42,113 bases of DNA, taken from contig JACCRS010000034.1 in assembly GCA_013813435.1 (NCBI GenBank), forward strand, positions 1 through 42,113, given 5' to 3'. Positions 22,732 through 31,169 of the stretch are shown here, in pieces; positions within the stretch are counted from its first letter, which is position 1; every line of letters starts with the position of its first letter. The notes below the pieces were generated by a model. It searched no databases. It was not told the origin of the DNA and saw nothing but the letters and a program-made list of their open reading frames with translations. A program made the position numbers and the translations under genes. Source of the stretch: Gemmatimonadales bacterium (GTDB lineage: Bacteria; Gemmatimonadota; Gemmatimonadetes; Gemmatimonadales; GWC2-71-9).

Positions 22732-23387
22732 CTACTTGCCACTCAAGACTCTCTGCTGCGCATCCAGCAGGTCCAGCCGCCGGTCGATGACCCGTATCTC
22801 CCGACCCGCCACGTCCTCGCTGGACGGGCCTGCACTCGCTGCGCTTCGAGTGTTTGTTTCTCAAGCTCGCCGATGACCCGGTCCAGGCTGGCTCCTCCGG
22901 CTCCCCCGACCGGAGCGCGTGATCGCCCGGCTCGCCTTGTTGCCAACTGAAGCTCCAGCTGCAAGGCTTTGTGAGTAACGCCTGCCAGCTCAGCACGTTT
23001 GGTCTCGAGATCAGTCTCCGCTTGCCGCAGCTCTTCGCGAACCTCTAGCAGGTCTATTTCGCGCTCCGCTGCCTTCCGCTCGGCTTCGAGGCCGGCTCGG
23101 TCGGCCTCGCGGTTCTCTTTCTTCGCGACAGCCACCCGCTCCTTGATCCGGCTGATCTCCACCTTCTTCGCCTCGATACGGGCCCTGGCACCCAGGCGCA
23201 TGGTTTCCGCCTGCTGCCGGCGATTTTCCGCCAGTGTGCCCGATTCGCCGGCGGCCCGCAAGCTCTTCTTGATGGATACGGTGTCGCGAGGCGAGACCAA
23301 CAAAAGGAAGCTGTCGAAGCCGCTTGCGGCCTTGCTCTGCGCTATCAGCGCTGATGGAGCGGCCCAAAAGGCCAGGATGAACAGCAT
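22732..23387 (-). pseudogene. Exported coiled-coil protein with an apparent frameshift near its end
   Basis: The N-terminus has a signal peptide (MLFILAFWAAPSALIAQ). Residues ~55-170 form a long coiled coil rich in E, R, K, Q and A (EAKKVEISRIKERVAVAKKENREADRAG, LEVREELRQAETDLETKRAELAG). The uninterrupted frame ends at 22743 with an odd W/C/R-rich tail. Moving by one base near 22821-22823 gives instead EDVAGREIRVIDRRLDLLDAQQRVL and a stop at 22732, which continues the amphipathic helical pattern. One base is therefore probably missing, either a real mutation or an assembly error. If intact it would be a periplasmic coiled-coil protein of ~217 aa. I do not recognise a named family. Confidence 0.6.
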
Positions 23388-23553
23388 CGCGCGTCTGGGG
23401 ATGTCAGGCTCCTGATAGGAACGCTGGCGGGTGAAATGGGTGTTTCCTGGAAGTATCGGCCACTGAGCAGGACCTTTGAACCGGGTTCGGCTCCAGGCGG
23501 CAGATTGTCTACTAACTGCTTGTCAGTACGACGCTTCCGCCTGCGACCGAGGG

Positions 23554-23583
23554 TTGCTGGTGCCTGCCGCTGTCTGCTATATT
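23554..23583 (+). promoter_or_regulatory. Promoter of gyrA
   Basis: TTGCTG (23554-23559) and TATATT (23578-23583) are spaced by 18 bp, and TGC precedes the -10 as in extended -10 promoters. It lies about 46 bp before the gyrA ATG. Confidence 0.55.
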
Positions 23584-23629
23584 TCAATGCCAGGCCGCTT
23601 CCGGCCGTTTGCCCCAGCTCAGGAACTCC

Positions 23630-26125
23630 ATGACCGCACCCAACTCGCGCGAACGTATTCTGCCCCGGCTCATCGAAGAGGAGATGCAGCAGTCGTTCAT
23701 CAATTATTCGATGAGCGTCATCGTCTCGCGGGCGCTGCCCGACGTTCGGGACGGGCTGAAGCCGGTTCACCGCCGAATCCTGTACGCCATGAACGAGCTG
23801 GGTCTGGTGCCGGGCCGGGGTTATAAGAAATCCGCAACCGTGGTGGGCGACGTGCTCGGGAAGTACCATCCCCACGGCGATGGCTCGGTGTACGACGCAC
23901 TGGTTCGCATGGTACAGCAGTTCTCCCTCCGGTATCCACTGGTAGACGGGCAGGGCAACTTCGGCTCGGTGGACGGTGACCCCGCAGCCGCCTATCGCTA
24001 TACCGAGGCCAGGCTCACCCGCATCGCCATGACGATGCTGGAGGACATCGACCGCAATACCGTCGACTTCCAGTCCAACTTTGATGACCGGCTCCAGGAG
24101 CCGACAGTTCTGCCGGCGAAGATTCCCAACCTCCTGGTGAACGGGTCGAGCGGCATCGCTGTCGGCATGGCCACCAACATCCCGCCCCACAACCTGCGGG
24201 AGGTGGTGAAGGCGGTGCAGCTCCTGGTCGATAACCCCGACGCCACTATCGGTGAGCTCCGGAAAGCCATCAAAGGCCCCGATTTTCCTACCGGAGCCTA
24301 CATCTACGGCCGGGAAGGCATCAAGGAAGCCTACGAGACCGGCCGCGGCCGCGTCGTCATGCGTGCCCGGGCACAGATCGAGGAGAAGGAGACCAGCAAT
24401 CGCTCACAGATCGTCGTCACCGAGATTCCCTATCAGGTCAACAAGGAAAACCTGGTCAAGGCGATCGCGGAGCTTGCCAGCGAGAAAAAGATCGAAGGGA
24501 TCGTGAACATCAATGACGAGTCCGACAAGGAAGGAATGCGGATCGTCATCGAATTGAAGCGCGACACCATTCCCAACGTGGTGCTGAACCAGCTCTACAA
24601 ACATACTCAGATGCAGACCACCTTCGGCGTGATCATGCTGGCGCTGACCAACGGTGCGCCGAAGATCATGAACTTGAAGGAGCTGCTGCAGCACTTCATC
24701 GACCACCGCCACAAGGTCATTGTCCGGCGTACCCAGTTCGATCTCGATGCCGCCCAGGCGCGGGAGCATATCCTCGACGGGCTGAAAATCGCAGTCGATA
24801 ACATCGACGAAGTCATCAAGATCATCCGCAAGTCCGAGGACACCCCTGAGGCCGATGCCAAGCTTCGTAAACGATTCGGCTTCAGCGAGAAGCAGAGCGA
24901 CGCCATCCTCAACATGCGCCTGGCCAAGCTCACCGGGCTGGAGATCGAGAAGCTCGATGCCGAGCTGAAGGAGGTGCGGGCCACCATCAAGGATCTGAAG
25001 AGCATCCTGGCATCCAAGCCGAAGCGCATGGCCATATTAAAAGAGGAAATGGAAGAGGTGGGAGGCACTTTCGGTGACGACCGCCGTACCGAGATAGTGG
25101 CGGACCAGGGGGAGTTCACGGTCGAGGATTTGATCGCCGAAGAAGACATGGTCATCACCGTCTCCCACGGCGGTTACATCAAGCGGATTCCCATCACCAC
25201 ATACAAACGGCAGCGCCGCGGGGGTCGGGGATTGAATGGTGCCGACCTCAAGGCCGACGACTGGGTCGAGCATCTCTTCATAGCGAGCACCCATGATTAC
25301 CTGATGTTCTTCAGCAACCGGGGTCAGGTCTACTGGTTGAAGGTGCATGAGATCCCCCAGGCCGGCCGTGCCGCCCGCGGCAAACCGGTGGTCAACTGCA
25401 TCGCCATCCGGCCGGACGAGCAAATAGCCTCGCTGGTACCGGTGCGCGAGTTCACCGAAGATCAGAGTCTCATTTTCGCCACCCGCCAGGGCACCGTGAA
25501 AAAGACGGTTCTCTCGGCCTATGGAAACGTCCGGGCGAACGGGATCTGCGGCATCAACGTAGAGAAGGATGACGAGCTTATCGACGTCCAGGTGTGCGAC
25601 CAGAACAGCGACATCATCCTGGCAACGAAAGACGGCATGAGCATTCGCTTCCACCACAGTGATGTCCGCGACATGGGGCGGGCCACCACCGGGGTGAAAG
25701 GCATCGAGCTGGAGAAGGGCGACGAAGTCATCGGAATGGTGGTGGTCCGCCGCGACGCGAGCCTCCTGGTGGTGAGTGAAAAGGGCTTCGGCAAACGGTC
25801 GGAGCTCTCGGACTATCGAGTCCAGAAGCGGGGGGGCAAGGGCATTATCACTCTCAAGAAGACCGACAAGACCGGATCGATTGTGGCGCTCAAGGAGGTC
25901 ATCCCAGACGACGAGCTCATGATGATCACGCGGCACGGTGTGATCATTCGGCTGCCGGTCGATGGGATCAGGGTAATCGGCCGCAACACGCAAGGCGTGA
26001 AGGTGATGAATCTCGATTCCGGCGATGCGGTGGTGGACGTTGCCCGGGTGGTAAAGGAGGATGAGGGAGGTGCGGAGGAGGTGGCGGGCAGCAATGAGGC
26101 CTCTCCAACGGCCGCGCTGGAGTAG
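23630..26125 (+). CDS. gyrA: DNA gyrase subunit A
   Basis: 831 aa from the ATG at 23630 (AGGAA about 6 nt upstream; an upstream in-frame codon at 23609 lacks that site). GyrA cuts and rejoins DNA in the A2B2 gyrase to introduce negative supercoils. Landmarks: [41 protein letters not shown] (quinolone region), catalytic Tyr124 in AYRYTEARL, and in the C-terminal pinwheel the GyrA box QRRGGRG that separates GyrA from ParC, plus a second QKRGGKG. The residue at the E. coli Ser83 position is Gly85; Asp87 is kept (Asp89). It has a clear promoter and heads a plus-strand cluster; the next gene starts 14 bp after its stop. Confidence 0.97.
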   Translation: MTAPNSRERILPRLIEEEMQQSFINYSMSVIVSRALPDVRDGLKPVHRRILYAMNELGLVPGRGYKKSATVVGDVLGKYHPHGDGSVYDALVRMVQQFSLRYPLVDGQGNFGSVDGDPAAAYRYTEARLTRIAMTMLEDIDRNTVDFQSNFDDRLQEPTVLPAKIPNLLVNGSSGIAVGMATNIPPHNLREVVKAVQLLVDNPDATIGELRKAIKGPDFPTGAYIYGREGIKEAYETGRGRVVMRARAQIEEKETSNRSQIVVTEIPYQVNKENLVKAIAELASEKKIEGIVNINDESDKEGMRIVIELKRDTIPNVVLNQLYKHTQMQTTFGVIMLALTNGAPKIMNLKELLQHFIDHRHKVIVRRTQFDLDAAQAREHILDGLKIAVDNIDEVIKIIRKSEDTPEADAKLRKRFGFSEKQSDAILNMRLAKLTGLEIEKLDAELKEVRATIKDLKSILASKPKRMAILKEEMEEVGGTFGDDRRTEIVADQGEFTVEDLIAEEDMVITVSHGGYIKRIPITTYKRQRRGGRGLNGADLKADDWVEHLFIASTHDYLMFFSNRGQVYWLKVHEIPQAGRAARGKPVVNCIAIRPDEQIASLVPVREFTEDQSLIFATRQGTVKKTVLSAYGNVRANGICGINVEKDDELIDVQVCDQNSDIILATKDGMSIRFHHSDVRDMGRATTGVKGIELEKGDEVIGMVVVRRDASLLVVSEKGFGKRSELSDYRVQKRGGKGIITLKKTDKTGSIVALKEVIPDDELMMITRHGVIIRLPVDGIRVIGRNTQGVKVMNLDSGDAVVDVARVVKEDEGGAEEVAGSNEASPTAALE

Positions 26126-26139
26126 GTTATGATTGGGCC

Positions 26140-27186
26140 ATGACCTCCACTCGAGAGCGTTGCGTTGAACCCACGCCCAGGATCTTGCCGGCCACACGTG
26201 TCACAGTGCCGATCGAGGCGCTGCGCAGCGCGGCGCGAGGACTCAAGGGTATCGCGGTCCAGACGCCCCTGCTCGACATCCCGATGCTTGCAAACCGGCT
26301 TCAGGTTCCGGTAGCCGCCAAGTGCGAGCACCTCCAGCCTATCGGCGCCTTCAAGATCCGAGGGGCCTACACGGCCGTATCCAGGATTTCCGAGGAGGAG
26401 CGGGGTAGGGGGGTAATTACTTACTCCAGCGGCAACCATGGACAGGCGGTTGCGCTCGCGGCGCGGTTGCTTGGCACGAAGGCCGTGGTCGTCATGCCGG
26501 AACGGGCCCCTGCCATAAAGGTGGATGGAGTCCGGCGGCAGGGGGGAGAGGTGATTTTCGCCGGCAACAGCTCCGCCGAGCGCTACCAGCGCGCCAAGGC
26601 TTTGGCCGAGGAACGCGGCCTTGTCATGGTCCCCCCCTTTGAAAGTCTGGATGTCATCGCGGGTCAGGGCACCTGCGGCTTGGAGATCCTCGAGGCCCGT
26701 CCAGCGGTTGAGACCATACTGGTGCCGGTGGGTGGTGGGGGTCTCATCGCGGGAATTGCGGCCGCGGTGGCGGCGGTGAAGCCTTCCGTCCGGGTGATCG
26801 GGGTCGAGCCAGCCAGTGCTCCGCGGCTGGCACGTGCCCTCGACGCGGGCGCGCCGGTCAAAATGGAGCTTGCTCGTAGCCTGGCCGACGGACTCCTTGC
26901 GCTGTCCATCGGAGAGTTGCCCTTCGCCGTTCTGTCCGGCGTGGTCCGTGAGGCGGTCCAGGTCTCCGAGGATGAGATCGCCACGGCGGTGCGTTTCCTA
27001 TACCAGGAGCTGAAGCTCGTGACCGAGCCCTCTGGAGCCGTCACCACGGCCGCTCTCCTTGCCGGGCACGTACAGCCCACCGGCTCTACGGTCGTGGTAG
27101 TAAGCGGGGGTAATGTCGAGCCCGAGCTGTTCAATCACCTGGTGACTACTTCGACGAGCTCAGGGCGGGCTCTTCGACAAGCCTAG
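26140..27186 (+). CDS. Threonine/serine ammonia-lyase (PLP fold type II)
   Basis: 348 aa. It deaminates threonine to 2-oxobutanoate or serine to pyruvate. The PLP Lys is in the GAFKIRGA motif; TYSSGNHGQAVA binds the substrate carboxylate; VGGGGLIAG holds the PLP phosphate; and SGGNVEPELF is the C-terminal family block. There is no ACT regulatory domain at the end, so it resembles the short, catabolic (TdcB-like) or serine racemase-like forms rather than biosynthetic IlvA. The last ~12 residues are low-complexity (TSTSSGRALRQA), encoded by DNA that resembles a dispersed ttcgac-agctcagg repeat, so the natural end may have been replaced. It follows gyrA by 14 bp. Confidence 0.9.
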   Translation: MTSTRERCVEPTPRILPATRVTVPIEALRSAARGLKGIAVQTPLLDIPMLANRLQVPVAAKCEHLQPIGAFKIRGAYTAVSRISEEERGRGVITYSSGNHGQAVALAARLLGTKAVVVMPERAPAIKVDGVRRQGGEVIFAGNSSAERYQRAKALAEERGLVMVPPFESLDVIAGQGTCGLEILEARPAVETILVPVGGGGLIAGIAAAVAAVKPSVRVIGVEPASAPRLARALDAGAPVKMELARSLADGLLALSIGELPFAVLSGVVREAVQVSEDEIATAVRFLYQELKLVTEPSGAVTTAALLAGHVQPTGSTVVVVSGGNVEPELFNHLVTTSTSSGRALRQA

Positions 27187-27197
27187 GGCAACAATCG

Positions 27198-28628
27198 ATG
27201 ACTGTCGCTCCCAAGATCCTGGTGGCGGACGATGATCAAGCCCTCTCCCGGACCCTGTCCTGGATTCTCAAGGAGAACGGGTATGATGTATTCACCGCTC
27301 CTGGCGGCGAGCATCTATTCGAGCACCTGACCGCCGAACAGTTCGACTTGCTTCTCCTCGATATCATGATGCCCAAAGTCGATGGTCTGCAACTGCTGCA
27401 GCGGGTCAAGGCAGATCCACGCTTCAAGGATCTGCCGGTCCTCATGATCTCATCGATGCCTCCCGAAGAGGCCACGGTTCGGTCGCTGGGTCTCGGTGCC
27501 GCTGACTTCATTCCCAAGCCATTTCGCGTCCGGGAGCTTCTGGCCCGCGTCAAGGCCCACCTTCGGGTGGGGCGGGAACTGAACCAGGCACGCGCAGAAG
27601 CCAGATCCCGCTCCGAGATGATGGACATCATGCAGGAGGTGACCGCATCGCTGAAGCCGGAGGAGATCTTCAGCATCCTGGTAAGAAGGGTGGCCCAGGG
27701 CCTAAGCATCGCGCGCTGCTCGATCATCATGGCCAATCCCGAGGACGGAATGGGCAACGTGGTGGCGGCCTTCGAAAACCCCATGCTTCACAACCTCCAG
27801 GTGGACCTCAAACGCTATCCTGAGATCAAGCGCGCACTGACCACGGGTGAAACGGTACTGGTCCGGGATGTCCAGACCGATCCGCTTTATCGCGGTGTCC
27901 GGGAGGAATGGGAAGCAGAGGGGCGGCCGGTACAGACCCGGTCTGCCGTGGCCCTCCGGTTTTCGCTGCGGCAACAGCCGGCCGGCGTATTTTTCCTCCG
28001 CACCACTACCGAAGACGCTCCACTCAACGAGCACGATGTCCAGTTCGCCGAGGAAGTGATAATCGCGGCCGTGGCGGCGCTGGAGCGGGCCTACGATCTC
28101 GAGAATGCCGTACTCGGCCAGGAACAGATGCGGCATCTGGCTGAGACCGACCCGCTGACCAACTGCTTCAACCGGCGGGCCCTCATGGAAAGGCTGGAGC
28201 ACGAGATGGATCGGGCCGCCCGCTACGCCACCATGCTCACGTGCATGATGGTCGACATCGACAACTTCAAGCAGATCAACGATACCCATGGCCATCTGGT
28301 GGGCGATCGGGTGCTCAAGCAGCTGGCCAATCTGCTCAAGCGGGAGCAGCGCTCAGTGGATATCGTTGCCCGTTATGGTGGTGAGGAGTTTGTGGTGCTC
28401 CTGCCGGAAACTACCAATGCGGAATCGCGCAACTTCGCCGAGCGTATTCTGCGGCGAGTGTCTGCCCATGACTTCGGCGAGCAGGGCCGCCCGGTGCGAG
28501 TCACGATCAGCATTGGAATCGGATCCTATCCGGACGAGCGAGTGAGCGATGCGGACTCGCTGCTCCGGCTGGCGGATACCCACCTTTACCGCGCCAAGAG
28601 CGATGGGCGGAACAGGTTCCGCGATTGA
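27198..28628 (+). CDS. Response regulator with GAF and GGDEF domains (diguanylate cyclase)
   Basis: 476 aa. REC domain (about 6-120): acidic triad D11-D13, phospho-acceptor D55 in LLLLDIMMPK, and K107 in PKPF. A linker helix leads to a GAF-like sensor domain (about 150-300). The GGDEF domain (about 310-476) has DPLTNCFNRRALME, MMVDIDNFKQINDTHGH and an active-site GGEEF (394-398). The RSVD motif five residues before it is a conserved I-site for c-di-GMP product inhibition. All catalytic residues are present, so it should make c-di-GMP when phosphorylated. No kinase for it is adjacent. Its stop overlaps the Ser/Thr kinase start (TTGA), so both are coupled. Confidence 0.94.
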   Translation: MTVAPKILVADDDQALSRTLSWILKENGYDVFTAPGGEHLFEHLTAEQFDLLLLDIMMPKVDGLQLLQRVKADPRFKDLPVLMISSMPPEEATVRSLGLGAADFIPKPFRVRELLARVKAHLRVGRELNQARAEARSRSEMMDIMQEVTASLKPEEIFSILVRRVAQGLSIARCSIIMANPEDGMGNVVAAFENPMLHNLQVDLKRYPEIKRALTTGETVLVRDVQTDPLYRGVREEWEAEGRPVQTRSAVALRFSLRQQPAGVFFLRTTTEDAPLNEHDVQFAEEVIIAAVAALERAYDLENAVLGQEQMRHLAETDPLTNCFNRRALMERLEHEMDRAARYATMLTCMMVDIDNFKQINDTHGHLVGDRVLKQLANLLKREQRSVDIVARYGGEEFVVLLPETTNAESRNFAERILRRVSAHDFGEQGRPVRVTISIGIGSYPDERVSDADSLLRLADTHLYRAKSDGRNRFRD

Positions 28629-29692
28629 GCAACCGTCGTTGCCCGCGATGTCAAACCACGTACGAGGCTCCCGCGCGATTTTGTGTAAAAGACGGCTCGC
28701 TGCTGGTGGAAACGGCTCCGGAGGGAGATAGTCGGCCGGCCGGGCGGTCGGACGATGCTCCGGAAGGCTTTGCCGCCAGTCCGCCCGACCGCCTGACAGC
28801 CGCTCTGGCAAGCCTCACCGGCCAGGTGCTCGACCAGCGCTATCAGATCGACCGCAAGCTGGGTGAAGGGGGGATGTCGTACGTCTATCAGGCGCAGGAG
28901 ATTGGCAGCGGGAAGCAGGTGGCAGTCAAAATCCTGATTCCGCGACTCTCTCGGGACCCTGCCTCGGTCGAGCGGCTGCGACGTGAAGCCACCATCGCCA
29001 CTCGACTCAATCACCCGAACGTGTGTCCCATACTGCGTCTCGGGGAGACGTCCGACCGACTCATTTACCTGGTGATGCCGTACCTAGAGGGCGAGCCTCT
29101 GAGCGAGCACGAGGCGCGCCGGGGCCCCTTTTCAGTGGCCGAGGGGATTCCCCTCCTGGTGCAGGTGTGCAACGGGCTGGGCCATGCCCACGAGCTCCAG
29201 ATCATTCACCGGGATCTCAAACCCGAAAACGTGATGTTAGTGCCGGACCCCGAAGAACCAACCGGATTCCGAGCCGTGGTGATGGACTTCGGCCTGGCCA
29301 AGGAGCGCCGGGCTGGTCCTGACGTGGTAAAACTGACCGCCACGGGCATCGTACTTGGTACCCCGGAGTTCATGAGCCCGGAGCAGATCCGGGGAAAGCC
29401 ACTGGATGGCCGGAGCGATGTCTACGCCCTTGCGATCCTAGCCTTTGAGCTGTTCACAGGACAGCTCCCGTTTACCGGGAAGAGTGCTCAGGAGACCATG
29501 ATCGCCAGGCTCCGAGGCGCACCGTTGCCGCTGCGCGCAGTGCGGCCCGATCTGCCCTCCAAGCTGGAGGCCGTTATTTCCCGGGCATTGTCGGTCAACC
29601 CCGCAGAGCGGTACGGGTCAATGGCCGAGCTGGCGCATGCAATTGAGTCTTCGACCAGTACCGGCGTTCTAGGGAAGCTATTTGGCAGGTAA
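28625..29692 (+). CDS. Ser/Thr protein kinase with N-terminal zinc ribbon-like motif
   Basis: 355 aa from a TTG that overlaps the upstream stop by 4 bp. The N-terminus has C6, C9 and C20 with D23 in place of the fourth Cys (RCPRCQ...RFCVKDG). The kinase domain (about 70-340) is complete: Gly loop KLGEGGMSYVYQ, VAVK lysine, HRDLKPEN catalytic loop, VMDFGLA metal-binding Asp, and GTPEFMSPEQ activation segment. No transmembrane helix or PASTA domain follows, so it is cytosolic. Its tight coupling to the diguanylate cyclase gene suggests one signalling unit, with the kinase perhaps phosphorylating that protein; this is inference. Confidence 0.94.
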   Translation: MSNRRCPRCQTTYEAPARFCVKDGSLLVETAPEGDSRPAGRSDDAPEGFAASPPDRLTAALASLTGQVLDQRYQIDRKLGEGGMSYVYQAQEIGSGKQVAVKILIPRLSRDPASVERLRREATIATRLNHPNVCPILRLGETSDRLIYLVMPYLEGEPLSEHEARRGPFSVAEGIPLLVQVCNGLGHAHELQIIHRDLKPENVMLVPDPEEPTGFRAVVMDFGLAKERRAGPDVVKLTATGIVLGTPEFMSPEQIRGKPLDGRSDVYALAILAFELFTGQLPFTGKSAQETMIARLRGAPLPLRAVRPDLPSKLEAVISRALSVNPAERYGSMAELAHAIESSTSTGVLGKLFGR

Positions 29693-29798
29693 GGGAGCCA
29701 ACCCTTTGGCATAGAAACTGGCTGTGCGCGGGGACACCGACCGCCGCCAGCCGCAGCTATTGATTGTTGTGTACCACCTTCACAGCTCGAGAGCGCCC

Positions 29799-30287
29799 AT
29801 GAGACCTTCTCACCTTTTTGCACTCATCCTCCTAATCGCTGGCTGCCGCGAGGCTCCGGAAACCGGCGCTCGTGGAAATGCGTCATCCTCCCCCTACACA
29901 GCGGATTCTGAGAATCGGGCTCGGGAAGATGGTCTGGATGGTACCAACAGTGGGGCAGAGCTTGAGGCCCCTCGACTTATCCCGGCCATGAAGAACCAGC
30001 TGGAGCTGATGGCCAGCGGGTCCGAAGCGAATCGCGAGAACATGACCGCGTACAAAAATCTGGCGGGGGACCTGGTTACCTCCATGCAGGCCGATCTGTA
30101 TCGGGTAGGCCACGCCGATTCGGGACGATTCAAGGCCCTCAGCGATTCAGTCATGGAAGACATCGGTGGTGGAACCGGAACCACGACTGGGCCTGATCCC
30201 TCCGAAGTACCAGAGCACGTGGCCCGGGTGCGATCGCTGATCGATCTGTATCAGGAAACCATGAGAGGCGCAGCGAACAAGCTTTAG
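29799..30287 (+). CDS. Small lipoprotein of unknown function
   Basis: 162 aa from the ATG at 29799. The start is a lipoprotein signal (FALILLIAGC, Cys16). A Ser/Gly-rich linker is followed by a helical domain (LIPAMKNQLELMASGSEANRENMTAYKNLAGDLVTSMQADLYRVG, EVPEHVARVRSLIDLYQETM). I do not recognise a named family. It follows the kinase by 106 bp and probably has its own promoter. Confidence 0.7.
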   Translation: MRPSHLFALILLIAGCREAPETGARGNASSSPYTADSENRAREDGLDGTNSGAELEAPRLIPAMKNQLELMASGSEANRENMTAYKNLAGDLVTSMQADLYRVGHADSGRFKALSDSVMEDIGGGTGTTTGPDPSEVPEHVARVRSLIDLYQETMRGAANKL

Positions 30288-30317
30288 GGCCCCTCTGCCT
30301 CTACTCACGCCCAGTAT

Positions 30318-30327
30318 GCCACGTGGC
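30318..30327. promoter_or_regulatory. 10-bp palindrome upstream of hsp20
   Basis: GCCACGTGGC is a perfect palindrome about 130 bp before the hsp20 start and may be an operator. A TTGACA box (30345-30350) follows, but no good -10 is at the right distance. Confidence 0.35.
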
Positions 30328-30454
30328 GGACTCGTTGTGCCAAATTGACAAATAAAAACCGGGTTTGAACTGGCACGTCCACTGCTAGGGTAGGGTCGCG
30401 CGCAACAATGGCGCTGTCTCTAACCACAATGGGAGTGCTGCTACAGGAGGAAAT

Positions 30455-31045
30455 ATGGCAATCGCTCGCCACCGCGACCCGGCAAGCCTCTTCGGGCTCC
30501 AGCGACTAACCGTATCCTCGATGAGGCCTTTGCTGCACCCGCATTCGCGGAACAGGGAAACGTGATCACCTCGACTTGGTTCGCCCCGACAGACGTCTCG
30601 GAGGATACACTCTCTCCGGATCACTATGGAGCTGCCGGGTGTGAACTCGGACGATGTCCGGCTATCGCTGGAGAACAACATCCTCACGATCCGCGGTGAA
30701 AAAAAGCATGACAGCGAAGACACCAGCGAGCGGGTCCACCGCTTCGAGCGCACTTACGGGGTCTTCGAGCGGACGTTCGTTCTACTGAACACCATCGATC
30801 CAGAGAAGATCGAAGCCAGGTATGAGAACGGAGTGCTGTTTGTAACCATTCCCAAGGCCGAACGCGCCAAGCCCCGTGAGATCCGGGTGCAATCGCAGGG
30901 CTTGGGCTCTGCGCAGGTGAGGACTGGCTCGCAGAAGCAGCAGGGTGTAGTGGGCCAGAGCTCCGGGCAGCAGGGCTGTAACGGTGATACTATTTCGGTT
31001 CGCGATCCCGAAGGTGAAAGATCTGCCGGCAGAACCCCACGTTAA
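30455..31045 (+). pseudogene. hsp20: Small heat shock protein Hsp20 with two compensating frameshifts
   Basis: AGGAGG lies 4 nt before the ATG at 30455, an ideal start. Frame 1 gives ARHRDPASLFGLQ, then it is lost at about 30503. The +2 frame continues the Hsp20 sequence (TNRILDEAFAA, STWFAPTDVSED) to about 30607. The first frame then resumes with SLRITMELPGV, the alpha-crystallin core (SLENNILTIRGEKK, RFERTYGVFERTF, IEARYENGVLFVTIPKAE) and a Gln/Gly-rich tail. In the first frame a TGA at 30563 would stop translation. The two indels add up to a multiple of three. Either the gene has decayed or there are two base-calling errors. An internal start at 30626 could yield only the alpha-crystallin core. 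Hsp20 is an ATP-independent holdase. Confidence 0.8.
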
Positions 31046-31061
31046 GTGCTTTGAACGGGTC

Positions 31062-31092
31062 TGACACCTCCGGGCTTCTCCCGGGGGTGTCA
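31062..31092. terminator. Strong hairpin after hsp20
   Basis: TGACACCTCCGGG pairs with CCCGGGGGTGTCA around CTTCT (13 bp with one T-G pair). It lies 16 bp after the hsp20 stop. No long T-run follows, so termination may be weak. Confidence 0.6.
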
Positions 31093-31093
31093 C

Positions 31094-31113
31094 TCTCCGT
31101 ATTGTTACGGAGA
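31094..31113. other. Second hairpin in the hsp20-hemA gap
   Basis: TCTCCGTA and TACGGAGA form a perfect 8-bp stem around TTGT directly after the first hairpin, about 57 bp before hemA. It may be a leader element of hemA or part of a double terminator. Confidence 0.45.
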
Positions 31114-31169
31114 AGGAGTCCGGGTAGACGCGGATTGTAGGAGCAGGCACTGCCTCGTAGCGTTCGGGC

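Noticed and set aside
25037-26197. 386-aa minus-strand frame
   Set aside because: Antisense to gyrA; composition (His/Asp-rich) is that of a shadow frame.
30420-30445. CIRCE (HrcA) operator before hsp20
   Set aside because: Only a half-site-like GAGTGCT is present; the TTAGCACTC arm is missing.
30563-30565. TGA inside hsp20 as a second selenocysteine codon
   Set aside because: The TGA appears only in the wrong frame; the +2 frame carries the Hsp20 homology there, so frameshifts explain it.
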